From AP-15 sp963712825 (GTDB lineage Bacteria; Pseudomonadota; Alphaproteobacteria; ATCC43930; CGMCC-115725), in assembly GCA_963712825.1 (NCBI GenBank), contig CAVQJP010000025.1, forward strand, positions 186,001 to 250,000: a stretch of 64,000 bases of DNA. Reading direction: 5' to 3'. Shown here one piece after another: positions 8,017 through 16,643 of this stretch; the stretch's first letter is position 1; each line of letters begins with the position of its first letter. Under the pieces are notes generated by a model. That model did not search any database. It saw only the letters and a program-made list of their open reading frames with translations, and was not told the DNA's origin. The translations under genes were made by a program, and so were the position numbers.

Positions 8017-9100
8017 CGCGCTCGTGGCCTGAGGGGTCGGCGTCGTCGCCCGGCGCCGCCGCGGCGCGCTCGCGGGCGAGCAGTTCCCGTTTGCGCTCGA
8101 CGCCCCAGCGATAGCCGGCAAGGTCGCCATCCTCGCGAATCACCCGATGGCACGGCACCAGGAGCGCCAAGTCGTTCGCGGCACAGGCCCGCGCCACCGC
8201 TCGCACCGCTGTCGGCTGCCCCAATTCGCGCGCGATCTCGCTGTAGGTCGCGGTTCGGCCGAGCGGGATCTTTTGCAAGGCGCGCCACACCCGCGCCTGA
8301 AACGCGGTGCCGCGGATGTCGAGCGGCAGGTCGAGCGCATTCTCCGGCGCGGTTATAAAACGCACGATGCGCTCGGCCCAACCTTTGAGCCCGGGGTCCT
8401 CGGCAATTATTTCCGCCGCCGAGAAGCGCGCGCCCACCATCGCCGCAAGCCGCGCGCGGTCGTCGCCGAGCGCCGTCAGGCACACCCCGCGCGCGGTCGC
8501 GGCGATAAGCGCCCAGCCGAGCGGGCTCGCCACCGTCGCAAACCGGATGGTCTCGCCGGCACCGCCTTTCCGCCGCGCGCCCGGCGTCATGCCGAGGGCG
8601 GCCGGGGCCGCCGCATAGGCCCCCGAGCTCGACCCGAACCCCGACGCATAGATCGCCGCGGCCACGTTTTCGCCAGCGTCGAGCTTTTGCGCTAAATTGC
8701 CGAGCCGATGGGTGCGCGCGTAGTCGCGCGGCGTCGCCCCGGTGACCTGCTTGAACACGCGGTGAAAATGAAACCGGCTGACGCCAGCCGCAGCCGCGAG
8801 CTCGGCGAGGCTCGGCATCGTGTCACCGTTTCGCAGCAATGCGCAGGCCCTCTCGATCGCCGCCAGATGGCGCGAGGCCGAGGAAGCATCATGCGGGCGG
8901 CAGCGCTTGCACGCGCGCAACCCCGCCGCCTCCGCCTCGGCGATGGTCTCGAAAAAGGCGGTGTTGCGGCGCAACGGCAACCGCGAGGTGCAGCCCGGCC
9001 GGCAGTAGACGCCGGTCGTCTTGACGCCGTAGTAAAACCGGCCGGCCGCGGCGCCGTCGCGCTTTTCCAGCGCCGCCCAGCATTCGTCGAAATCCAGCAT
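8003..9100 (-). CDS. ada: bifunctional transcriptional activator / methylated-DNA repair protein Ada
   Basis: A 365-residue three-part protein. The N-terminal zinc domain has FYYGVKTTGVYCRPGC and ACKRCRP, where the first cysteine (C33) is the methylphosphotriester acceptor. An AraC-type helix-turn-helix follows (GVSRFHFHRVFKQ). The C-terminal O6-methylguanine-DNA methyltransferase domain carries the acceptor cysteine in PCHRVIREDG. Ada repairs methylated phosphates and O6-methylguanine and, once methylated, activates its own promoter. The 9101-9362 divergent spacer should hold its promoter. It overlaps the downstream dioxygenase gene. All key residues are present. Confidence 0.93.
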   Translation of the reverse strand: MLDFDECWAALEKRDGAAAGRFYYGVKTTGVYCRPGCTSRLPLRRNTAFFETIAEAEAAGLRACKRCRPHDASSASRHLAAIERACALLRNGDTMPSLAELAAAAGVSRFHFHRVFKQVTGATPRDYARTHRLGNLAQKLDAGENVAAAIYASGFGSSSGAYAAAPAALGMTPGARRKGGAGETIRFATVASPLGWALIAATARGVCLTALGDDRARLAAMVGARFSAAEIIAEDPGLKGWAERIVRFITAPENALDLPLDIRGTAFQARVWRALQKIPLGRTATYSEIARELGQPTAVRAVARACAANDLALLVPCHRVIREDGDLAGYRWGVERKRELLARERAAAAPGDDADPSGHERDAAA

Positions 9101-9362
9101 CTTATGCTCCTGACACGTTCGCGAGCCTAAGATGGCGCGGCGAAAGGCCGGCCTCTATCCGGCGATTGCTGTCTAATTCGCGCGCCATCCGCGGCTGCTC
9201 GCCGGCGTCGTGCCGCCGCATCTTATTCTTCCGCCACACGATGGCGAACAGCCGTATGGTCGCCGCTCGCGGCGGCCCGGCCGAAATCCGGGGCGTCACG
9301 GCTAGGTAGCTTGCTTGCAGCCCCCATATCTGTGCGGATGGCGCGGGCCTGGAGGCAGCACG

Positions 9363-10415
9363 ATGTCGACCGTCTATCGCTACACGCTGCCGGTCGAGCA
9401 GACCGAGTGGAAGTTCGAAGGCAACACCGAGACCTGTTTTACCTGGGAATACGACGCGCCGCGCGAGGCGCTGCTGCAGCTCTACGCGAAGGGCAAAAAA
9501 CAGCAATGGGACGCGGCCGAGCGGATCGACTGGTCGCTCGACCTCGACCCGGAAAACCCGATGCTGCTCGACGACCGGGTCGTCCACATTTTCGGCACCG
9601 ATTTGTGGAAGCGGATGACCGCAAAGGAGCAAAGCCGGGTCCGCCATCACCTGCAAGCCTCGCAGATCTCGCAGTTCATGCATGGCGAGCAGGGGGCGCT
9701 GATCGCCACCGCCAAAATCGTGCAGACCGTGCCTGATCTCGACGCGAAGTTCTATGCCGCGACCCAGGTCATGGACGAGGCGCGGCACGTCGAGGCCTAT
9801 TCGCGGCTGCTGCACGAAAAGTTTGAGATCGCCTATCCGATCACGCCGGGGCTGAAGGCATTGCTCGAGGACGGGCTCAGCGACAGCCGCTGGGACATGA
9901 CCTATCTGACGATGCAGATTTTGATCGAGGGTCTGGCGCTGGCCGCGTTCCAGCGTATCCGCGATCAGTCGCAGAACCCGCTCGCCGCCGCGGTCAACGC
10001 ATATGTGATGCAGGACGAGGCGCGCCACGTCGCCTTTGGCCGGCTCGCATTGCGCGACTACTACCCGCAGCTCACCGATGCCGAGCGCAAGGAGCGCGAG
10101 GATTTTGTCGTCACCGCGTGCTGGCACATGCGCGACCGCTTCAATCAGCGCGAGGTGTGGGAACGGCTCGGGCTGCCGGTCGAGGAGTGCCTTGATATCG
10201 TCGACCGCTCCGAGTCGATGAAGGTGTTCCGCAGCCGCATCTTCAGCCGCATCGTCCCGACCGTAAAGGATATCGGGCTGTGGGGGCCGCAGGTGCGGGA
10301 AGCCTTCGCCGCGATGGGGGCGATCGAGTTCGCCGCGGTCGATGCCGCCGCGCTGCTGGAAAACGACGCCCGCGTCGCCGAAGAGTTCGACGCGCGCACG
10401 CTCGCGGCCGAATAG
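9363..10415 (+). CDS. ferritin-like di-iron oxygenase family protein
   Basis: A 350-residue helical protein with a complete carboxylate-bridged di-iron set: E109 in GEQGAL, E139 and H142 in MDEARH, E190 in LIEGLA, and E219 and H222 in QDEARH. This pattern is shared by the ribonucleotide-reductase-R2/ferritin-like superfamily, including AurF-type arylamine oxygenases. The ATG at 9363 is chosen; an in-frame extension to 9315 lacks conservation. It stands alone between divergent ada and the convergent ligase gene, so the substrate is unknown. An oxygenase or hydroxylase role is inferred from the ligands. Confidence 0.78.
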   Translation: MSTVYRYTLPVEQTEWKFEGNTETCFTWEYDAPREALLQLYAKGKKQQWDAAERIDWSLDLDPENPMLLDDRVVHIFGTDLWKRMTAKEQSRVRHHLQASQISQFMHGEQGALIATAKIVQTVPDLDAKFYAATQVMDEARHVEAYSRLLHEKFEIAYPITPGLKALLEDGLSDSRWDMTYLTMQILIEGLALAAFQRIRDQSQNPLAAAVNAYVMQDEARHVAFGRLALRDYYPQLTDAERKEREDFVVTACWHMRDRFNQREVWERLGLPVEECLDIVDRSESMKVFRSRIFSRIVPTVKDIGLWGPQVREAFAAMGAIEFAAVDAAALLENDARVAEEFDARTLAAE

Positions 10416-10439
10416 AGCCGGATCGGCACCCGCTAGGGT

Positions 10440-11528
10440 CTACAGGCGCATCGTCGATGCTCCGGAGCCCCCGGCGGCCGAGCGCAGCAGCCGGGCGACG
10501 GCATCCGGCGGCTTCGGCGGCGCGCGCAGCTGCTCGAAGGTGCATTGCTCGGGCGCCTTGTCGGGGCGCCAGCGCAAAAACCTCGCTCCGTGCCGGATGC
10601 GGTTCGCGGTCACCTGATCGTACCGCACCTCGACGACCAGTTCCGGGCGCAGCGGCTGCCATTCGGCCGACCGCTCGGTGCTCCACCGGCTCGGGCCGCC
10701 GGGCGCGTTGCCGGTAAAGCCGGGCGGCATGATCAGCCCCTCGAGCCGCCGGGTCAGCGCCGCGCGATCGAGGTCGTGCAGGGTGGCGGTAAAGCCGACA
10801 TGGTCGAGCTTGCCCTCGTCATCGTATAGCCCGAGCAGCAGCGACCCGACCAGCTCCGCTCCCCGTTCGTAGCGAAACCCGCCGACGACGCAATCGGCCG
10901 AACGCCGGCGCTTGACCTTCAGCATCGCGCGCTCGCCGGGGCGGTATTCGCCGTCGAGCCGCTTGGCGACAACCCCGTCAAACGCGCCTCCGCTGTCGGC
11001 AAGCCATCCCGCTGCCTCCGCCGCCTTGCAGCTGCGCGGCGACAGCGGCAACGACGCCTGGTCGCCGAGGGATGCGTGAAAGGCTTCGAGGAGGGCGCGG
11101 CGCCGGGCGAGCGGCTGGTCGAGCAAAACAGCGCCATCGGGTGAGGCGAGCAGGTCGAACAGGATCAATACAGCCGGGGTCTCGGCGGCGAGCTTTTGGA
11201 CGCGGCGCTCGGAGGGGTGGAGCCGCATCTGCAATGCGTCGAACGACAGGCTTGCCCCGGCCGGGACGGCGAGCTCGCCGTCGAGCACGAAACGAGCGGG
11301 TGCCGCGGCCCGCAGCTGCGCGGCCATTTCGGGGAAGTAGCGCGTAAGCGGCTTGCCGGATTTCGCGCGCAGCTCGACCGCATCGCCGGCGCGAAAAGCG
11401 AGGCACCGGAAGCCGTCCCATTTGGGCTCGAACTGCCAGCCGGGACCGTCCGGAAGCGCGTCGACGAGCTTTGCCTCCATCGGCGGGGTGTCTGGCGGCA
11501 GCGGAAATCCGGTCGGGCTGTCGATCAT
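10440..11528 (-). CDS. ATP-dependent DNA ligase
   Basis: A 362-residue ligase with the adenylation lysine in EPKWDGFR (motif I), followed by the other nucleotidyltransferase motifs (LDGELAV, FDLLA, DGVVAKR, LKVK) and an OB-fold C-terminus. It is short, lacking the polymerase and phosphoesterase modules of full LigD, so it resembles LigC-type accessory ligases used in end joining or repair. The start is the ATG at 11528; the frame stays open to 12284, but that part lies antisense to the ThDP enzyme gene and is a shadow. No ku gene is visible nearby. Confidence 0.87.
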   Translation of the reverse strand: MIDSPTGFPLPPDTPPMEAKLVDALPDGPGWQFEPKWDGFRCLAFRAGDAVELRAKSGKPLTRYFPEMAAQLRAAAPARFVLDGELAVPAGASLSFDALQMRLHPSERRVQKLAAETPAVLILFDLLASPDGAVLLDQPLARRRALLEAFHASLGDQASLPLSPRSCKAAEAAGWLADSGGAFDGVVAKRLDGEYRPGERAMLKVKRRRSADCVVGGFRYERGAELVGSLLLGLYDDEGKLDHVGFTATLHDLDRAALTRRLEGLIMPPGFTGNAPGGPSRWSTERSAEWQPLRPELVVEVRYDQVTANRIRHGARFLRWRPDKAPEQCTFEQLRAPPKPPDAVARLLRSAAGGSGASTMRL

Positions 11529-11672
11529 CCTTTTCCCGCCAAGATCGAGACCTTTGCTCGGGTTGCCGGTGCGTCGCCACCGGAGCAAACCGGATATATG
11601 ATCCCGCTTGTCGCGGTTGACGAGCTGGCGCGGCTGAAGCTGACCGACGAGGATGCAGAGAGGAGACGCGAG

Positions 11673-13319
11673 ATGACCGAACTGGCAGGCTACCAGATCC
11701 TGGCGAAATGCCTGAAAGCGCAGGGCGTCAAGGATTTGTTCTACATCATGGGCGGGCCGATGCTCGACACCGAAAGCACCTGCATCGAGGAGGGCATCCG
11801 GGCGATCGACACGAGGCACGAGCAGGGTGCCGCCTATATGGCGCAGGCCTATTCGCGGGTGACGCAGGGGCCGGGCGTGTGCATGGCGGCGAGCGGGCCC
11901 GCCACCCTCAATCTCGGCACCGGCCTCGCCAACGCATTGATCGACTGCTGCCCGGTCGTGGCGATCGGCGGGTCGAGCCCGATCAGCCAGTTTGGCCGCC
12001 AGGTGTTTCAGGAGATCGACCAGGTCGCGGCGCTGAAGGCTTGCGTCAAATACGCCGACCGCGTCCACAATCTGAAGCGCATCCCGCAGCAGGTGAACTT
12101 CGCCTTCCAAAAGGCGCTGAACGGCAAGCCCGGCCCGGTCTATCTCGACATGCCGGGCGACGTGCTCTACCTCAAGATCGACGAGTCCGAGGTCGATTGG
12201 AGCTATTGCGGCCGGCCGATCATCGAGGCGCGTCCTTATGCCGAGCCGAAGGCGATCAACGCGCTCGTCGATGCCATAAACCACGCCAAGCAGCCGATCA
12301 TCTGCTCAGGCGGCGGGGTGTTGTGGTCAAAGGCGTGGAATGAGATGCGCGCTTTTGTCGAAAAGGCCGGGATCCCGTTCTACACGACCCCGCAGGGCCG
12401 CGGCGTCGTGCCCGACGACCATCCATACTCGTATCTGACGATGCGCAACAGCGCGTTTCGCGACGCCGATCTGATCATCATTCTCGGCACGCGGATGAAC
12501 TATGTGATCGGCCACGCCGCCCCGCCGCGCTTCAACAAGGACGCCAAGATCGCCCGGATCGAGATCGACCCCGAGGAGCTCGGCATGTCGGCGCGCAATG
12601 TCGACATCCCGGTCGTCGGCGACTGCCGGTCGGTGCTGACGCAGCTGGTCGACGCGATCGACGGCAACACCGCCGAGCGGTTCGCGCCGTGGCGCCGGAA
12701 GCTGCAAGAGGGCGAGGCGGCCAAGCGCACCGGCCCCGGCGGCAACTATCCGACCGACGGCGACATCCACCCGCTGCGGCTGTGCGAGGAAGTCAAAAAC
12801 TTCATGAAGCGCGACGCGATCCTGTGCGTCGACGGGCAGGAGATCCTGAATTTCGGCCGCCAGTCGATCCCGACCTACACGCCGGGCCACCGGCTCAACT
12901 CGGGGCCGTTCGGCACGATGGGGGTGGGATTGCCGTTCGCCGTCGGCGCCAAGGCCGCGAAACCCGGGACCCAGGTCATCTGCCTGCATGGCGACGGCTC
13001 GTTCGGCCAAAACGCGATGGAGCTCGACACCGCGGTGCGCCACAAATTGCCGCTCTTATGCGTCATCAGCCTGAACGGCGGCTGGACCGCCGACCCCGAG
13101 CGCAACAAGCCCGGCCGCGATCTCGGGTACACCCGCTACGACATCATGGCGCAAGGGCTCGGCTGCCACGGCGAATATGTCGAGCAGCCGGAGGAGATTC
13201 GCCCGGCCCTGGAGCGCGCGCAAAAGAAGATCGACGAGGGCATGGTCGCGGTGGTCAACGTCAAGACCGACTACCGGGCCCGCGCCACAACGGTCCAGTT
13301 CTCCAGCCGCATGACCTGA
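11673..13319 (+). CDS. ThDP-dependent enzyme, 2-hydroxyacyl-CoA lyase / oxalyl-CoA decarboxylase-like
   Basis: A 548-residue protein with the three-domain thiamine-diphosphate enzyme layout. The N-terminal PYR domain has the catalytic-glutamate region TRHEQGAAYMAQAYSR. A central domain follows, and the C-terminal PP domain holds the cofactor motif GDGSFGQ through LNGG. The ATG at 11673 follows a strong gagagga ribosome-binding site; the upstream open frame overlaps the divergent ligase. Relatives include acetolactate synthase, oxalyl-CoA decarboxylase and 2-hydroxyacyl-CoA lyase, and the FxFQKALNGKPGPVYLDMP segment fits the latter two best. No CoA-transferase gene is adjacent, so the substrate is left open. 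Confidence 0.8.
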   Translation: MTELAGYQILAKCLKAQGVKDLFYIMGGPMLDTESTCIEEGIRAIDTRHEQGAAYMAQAYSRVTQGPGVCMAASGPATLNLGTGLANALIDCCPVVAIGGSSPISQFGRQVFQEIDQVAALKACVKYADRVHNLKRIPQQVNFAFQKALNGKPGPVYLDMPGDVLYLKIDESEVDWSYCGRPIIEARPYAEPKAINALVDAINHAKQPIICSGGGVLWSKAWNEMRAFVEKAGIPFYTTPQGRGVVPDDHPYSYLTMRNSAFRDADLIIILGTRMNYVIGHAAPPRFNKDAKIARIEIDPEELGMSARNVDIPVVGDCRSVLTQLVDAIDGNTAERFAPWRRKLQEGEAAKRTGPGGNYPTDGDIHPLRLCEEVKNFMKRDAILCVDGQEILNFGRQSIPTYTPGHRLNSGPFGTMGVGLPFAVGAKAAKPGTQVICLHGDGSFGQNAMELDTAVRHKLPLLCVISLNGGWTADPERNKPGRDLGYTRYDIMAQGLGCHGEYVEQPEEIRPALERAQKKIDEGMVAVVNVKTDYRARATTVQFSSRMT

Positions 13320-13333
13320 CCCGGCGGCTAATC

Positions 13334-13410
13334 TAGCCCCTCACCACAACCCTCTCCCCGCCTGCGGGGAGAGGGAGGGACCCGCGCAGCGGGAGGGTGA
13401 CGGGCGGCGC
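13334..13410. repeat. intergenic palindromic repeat in a 400-bp gap
   Basis: Within the 13320-13719 spacer, a near-perfect hairpin ccctctccccgc / ggggagaggg (about 13350-13375) is followed by a second small inverted piece around cccgcgcagcggg. Repeats of this sequence type are widespread between genes in alphaproteobacteria. The rest of the gap (13411-13719) holds no convincing gene; its last 100 bases probably contain the promoter of the permease gene. Confidence 0.6.
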
Positions 13411-13719
13411 CGGAGTTGTAATTGCCGGAAGGAGCGCCCTCGGGCACCCTTTTCTTATATCGATCTCTCGCGAGTAGATGTCGAAACGGCGTAGAAGCAC
13501 CGGAGCGCGGACACGAAGCGGCAAACGTAGGGCAGCAAGCGTTGGGGGGATGCAACCCGCCGCCTTCGCGCGGGCTGCACCAGTCATATGGCGAACTCGT
13601 TCGCCGATGCCCTATCCTGACGAAATAGCGCGCGCTCCAGAAATGGCCCAAATGGCGGATTGCGCCCGCTCTTCGGGACGCGTCGGTTTGCGTAATTCTG
13701 CCGCGGAGACGGCCGATCC

Positions 13720-14400
13720 ATGGCGCCTTCGGATTGGTGGGCGCTGGTCGAGACGCAAGGGCTCGGCGGCATCGTCGGCTTGTCGCTCGCGGTCAGCGGC
13801 CTCGCGGCGGCATTGGCCGCCCTCTTCGGCACGGCGCTGGGGGCGGCGCTTGCCCTCTACCGCATTCCTGGCCGGCGAATCGTCGTCGTCGCCCTCCACG
13901 CCTTGCTCGGGCTGCCGCCGGTTGTCGTCGGGCTGGCGCTCTATCTGCTGCTGTCGCGCTCGGCGCCGTTGGGCGGGCTCGCTCTGTTGTTTACACCCGC
14001 GGCAATGGTCGTCGCGCAGACGATCCTCGCCTTGCCGATCGTCGCGGCGCTGGTCCACGCGGCGGTTGCCGATTTGTGGGCCGAGTACGGCGCAGCCTTC
14101 GAGGTCGACGGCGCCACCCGGTTGCGCGCCGCGCCGCACCTGCTGAGGATGGCGCGCGCCCGGCTCGTCACCGCTGTTCTTGCCGGGTTTGGCCGAACCA
14201 TTTCCGAGGTCGGGGCGATCCTGATTGTCGGCGGCAACATCGCCCATTACACCCGTACGATGACGACCGCGATCGTGCTCGAGACCAGCATGGGGAATTT
14301 GTCGCTCGCCCTTGGCCTCGGGTTTATCCTGATCGGGGTCAGCGCCGCGGTCAGCGCGACGATATTTGCCCTGAGCACAGCGGGAAGCACGCACCCGTGA
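13720..14400 (+). CDS. tupB: tungstate/molybdate-type ABC transporter permease (TupB-like)
   Basis: A 226-residue inner-membrane protein with about five hydrophobic segments. The BPD-transporter EAA-like loop (YGAAFEVDGATRLRAAPHLL) precedes the ISEVGAILIVGGNI segment that is diagnostic of TupB-type tungstate permeases. Its stop overlaps the GTG start of the binding-protein gene (GTGA at 14397-14400). Unlike usual tupABC loci, no ATPase gene follows. The cargo (tungstate versus molybdate) is assigned by family resemblance. Confidence 0.85.
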   Translation: MAPSDWWALVETQGLGGIVGLSLAVSGLAAALAALFGTALGAALALYRIPGRRIVVVALHALLGLPPVVVGLALYLLLSRSAPLGGLALLFTPAAMVVAQTILALPIVAALVHAAVADLWAEYGAAFEVDGATRLRAAPHLLRMARARLVTAVLAGFGRTISEVGAILIVGGNIAHYTRTMTTAIVLETSMGNLSLALGLGFILIGVSAAVSATIFALSTAGSTHP

Positions 14401-15239
14401 AGATCAAAATGACGTTTCTTGCCGGCGGACTGGCGACAGTCCTGGGCGGCGTCCCCGGCTACGCGGCCGACCCGCCGTCGGCGCAGTCCATCCTGCTGGC
14501 GTCGACGACCTCGGTCGACAATTCCGGGCTGCTCCGCCGCTTGATCCCGATCTTCACGAAGGAGACCGGCATCGAGGTCAAGGTGCTGGCGCAGGGCACC
14601 GGCCAGGCGCTGGCCACCGCGGCGCACGGCGACGCCGACCTGGTGCTGGTCCACGACCCCGAGGCCGAGCAGAAATTCCTCGCCGCAGGCGACGGCATCG
14701 ACGGCCGGCAGATCGCCTGGAACGACTTCATCATCATCGGCCCGCGTGCCGACCCGGCTCATGTCGGCGGCGGCCATGACGCGGTCGCCGCGCTGAAGGC
14801 GATCGCCGCCGCCAAATCCCCCTTTGTCTCGCGCGGCGACAAGAGCGGCACCGACGCGCTTGAGCACCGCCTGTGGCATGTCGCCGAGATCGACCCGGCG
14901 CACGCAGGCGGCGGGTCGTGGTATCGCGACATCGGCGGCGGCATGGGGACGGCGCTCAACACCGCCGCGGCGATGGACGCCTATACGATCAGCGACCGCG
15001 GCACCTGGCTCAGCTTTGGCAACAAGCGCGATCTCGCGGTGCTGGTCGAAGGCGATCCGCGGCTGCTGAACCGGTACGACGTAATCCTGCTCGACCCGAA
15101 AAAGCATCCGCAGGCGCAGCAGCAGCCGGCGCGCCGTTTTGCCGCGTGGCTGGTCTCACCCGAAGGCCAGACCGCGATCGGCGCCTACCAGGTCCAGGGC
15201 ACGCAGTTGTTTCACCCTTCGGCGAACGCGCCAAGATAA
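14397..15239 (+). CDS. tupA: tungstate-type ABC transporter substrate-binding protein (TupA-like)
   Basis: About 280 residues with a signal peptide ending near GYAA, then the ligand-binding opening LLASTTSVDNSGLL (the TTTS...SGL signature of TupA) and the SRGDKSGTDALE and YTISDRGTWL blocks. The start is either GTG 14397, overlapping the permease stop, or ATG 14409; both give a working signal peptide. It binds an oxyanion in the periplasm and hands it to the permease. The order B-A rather than A-B-C and the missing ATPase are unusual. Confidence 0.87.
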   Translation: MKIKMTFLAGGLATVLGGVPGYAADPPSAQSILLASTTSVDNSGLLRRLIPIFTKETGIEVKVLAQGTGQALATAAHGDADLVLVHDPEAEQKFLAAGDGIDGRQIAWNDFIIIGPRADPAHVGGGHDAVAALKAIAAAKSPFVSRGDKSGTDALEHRLWHVAEIDPAHAGGGSWYRDIGGGMGTALNTAAAMDAYTISDRGTWLSFGNKRDLAVLVEGDPRLLNRYDVILLDPKKHPQAQQQPARRFAAWLVSPEGQTAIGAYQVQGTQLFHPSANAPR

Positions 15240-15521
15240 CCCGCTTGTCCCGGGTCGGTCCCGGGAGATCCCAATCCGGCCGGAATTGGCAGTCGTCGGG
15301 AGGGCGGGCCGAGGTCAGCGCGACGCCGCGAATGCGAACGTATCGGGTTCGTGCGCGAGGACTCGTGCGCGGGCCTGAGGGTATCGGGTCGCTGGGCAAT
15401 GGTGGAGGCGCGCGGCGGACTCTCCGACATGGCGCTGCCGGCGCGGCCTGCCGACATCAGAGCCGTCAGAATTCCGGTCGTTGCGCAAGTCAGCGTCCGA
15501 TCGGCCAAGCTGGAGAGCGCC

Positions 15522-15896
15522 ATGTCGACCAAGCAAATGCAGCCCCGCACTGCCACCCAATCCGCAAGTCGGCCGTCCGCGATCGCCCGCGCCGCAAAGC
15601 TCGGTCGTGGCGTCGCGATGGCAGGGGTGCTCGCCGCCGTGTCGCTGACCGCGATCCCGACGACGGCACGTGCCGACGGCGCGGGCACCGGCGCCGCGAT
15701 CGGCCTCGGCATCCTTGGCGGGGTTATCGCCGGTGCCGCGATCGCCGCCACCGCACCGCCGGTCTACGCCGCCCCGCCATCATACTATTACCCGCAGCAA
15801 GGGTATTACTACAACTCTGCGCCGAATTACTACTATCCGCCACAACCTTATTACGGTTCGGCGGCGTACAGCTACCCGCCCTACAATTACCAGTGA
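15522..15896 (+). CDS. small glycine-zipper, Tyr/Pro-rich envelope protein
   Basis: A 124-residue protein. After a basic N-terminus comes a hydrophobic segment with AxA-type cleavage options (around TTARA), then a glycine-zipper helix (GAAIGLGILGGVIAGAAIA). The C-terminal tail, from about residue 84, is almost entirely Tyr, Pro, Ser, Asn and Gln in YYYPQQGYYY-like units. Such proteins are common in the alphaproteobacterial envelope but have no defined function. The ATG at 15522 is preferred over the open frame from 15351 because the composition becomes protein-like only there. An intrinsic terminator follows. Confidence 0.72.
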   Translation: MSTKQMQPRTATQSASRPSAIARAAKLGRGVAMAGVLAAVSLTAIPTTARADGAGTGAAIGLGILGGVIAGAAIAATAPPVYAAPPSYYYPQQGYYYNSAPNYYYPPQPYYGSAAYSYPPYNYQ

Positions 15897-15919
15897 CCCG
15901 CCCCCGACCGCGCTGCCCG

Positions 15920-15950
15920 GCCCGGCTTCCCGATTGGGGGCCGGGCTTTT
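15920..15950 (+). terminator. probable intrinsic terminator
   Basis: A GC-only 7-bp stem (gcccggc / gccgggc) closes a 13-base loop and is followed by TTTT at 15947-15950. It lies 24 bases after the stop of the Tyr/Pro-rich protein gene. Confidence 0.6.
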
Positions 15951-16028
15951 GCTGCGTCGCCGGGCTTGACCAGGGTTTCGAATCGGCGTTTTTCGCGGCG
16001 CTGCTCGGGCCATCTAGGAGGGGACGGG

Positions 16029-16643
16029 GTGGAAGCGACCGAAATCGCCGAGGCCATACGCGGCGAAGAGGAGGAGCGCCGGGTCGAGGCCGACATCACC
16101 TTTCGCAAGCTCACCGGCATCTATCTCGGCGTCATCGCGATGCTGCTGGCGATCACGACGTTGGGCGGCTCGAACGCCACCAAGGTGATGCTGAACGCCA
16201 ATATCCAGGCCTCCGACACCTACGGCTTCTATCAATCGAAATACGCCCGTCAGACCTCGTACCGGCTCGCCGCCGACGAGCTCGAAGCCGAGCTTGCCGT
16301 CAACCCGGCGACGCCGGACGCCGCCAAAGCCGAGATCGAAGACCGGGTCAAGCGCTGGCGCGCCACCGCCGACCGCTATGAGACCGATCCGGCGAGCGGT
16401 CAGGGCAAGCAGCAGCTGCTCGTCAAGGCGCGGGATTGGGAAGCCAAACGCGACCGCGCTGCCGAGCGCGACCCCAATTTCGACTTTGCCGAGGCATTGT
16501 TTCAGATCGCGATCGTGCTCGGCTCGGTCAGCATCGTCGCCGCCTCGCGTCCGCTGGTCAGATTGAGCGGGGTTCTCGCGGTCGTCGCCATCCTCCTGAT
16601 GGTCAATGGCTATTTCCTGCTGATACCGCTGCCGCTGGAGTGA
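16029..16643 (+). CDS. DUF4337 family membrane protein
   Basis: A 204-residue protein starting at GTG 16029, five bases after a strong taggagggg ribosome-binding site (16015-16023), which decides the start over the upstream open frame. There is an acidic N-terminal helix (EAIRGEEEERRVEAD), one membrane segment (YLGVIAMLLAITTLG), a charged coiled-coil-like middle with many Ala/Glu/Lys residues, and two C-terminal hydrophobic segments. The layout matches DUF4337 proteins, which have no known activity. Its 3' end overlaps the convergent M23 peptidase gene by 41 bases. Confidence 0.78.
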   Translation: MEATEIAEAIRGEEEERRVEADITFRKLTGIYLGVIAMLLAITTLGGSNATKVMLNANIQASDTYGFYQSKYARQTSYRLAADELEAELAVNPATPDAAKAEIEDRVKRWRATADRYETDPASGQGKQQLLVKARDWEAKRDRAAERDPNFDFAEALFQIAIVLGSVSIVAASRPLVRLSGVLAVVAILLMVNGYFLLIPLPLE

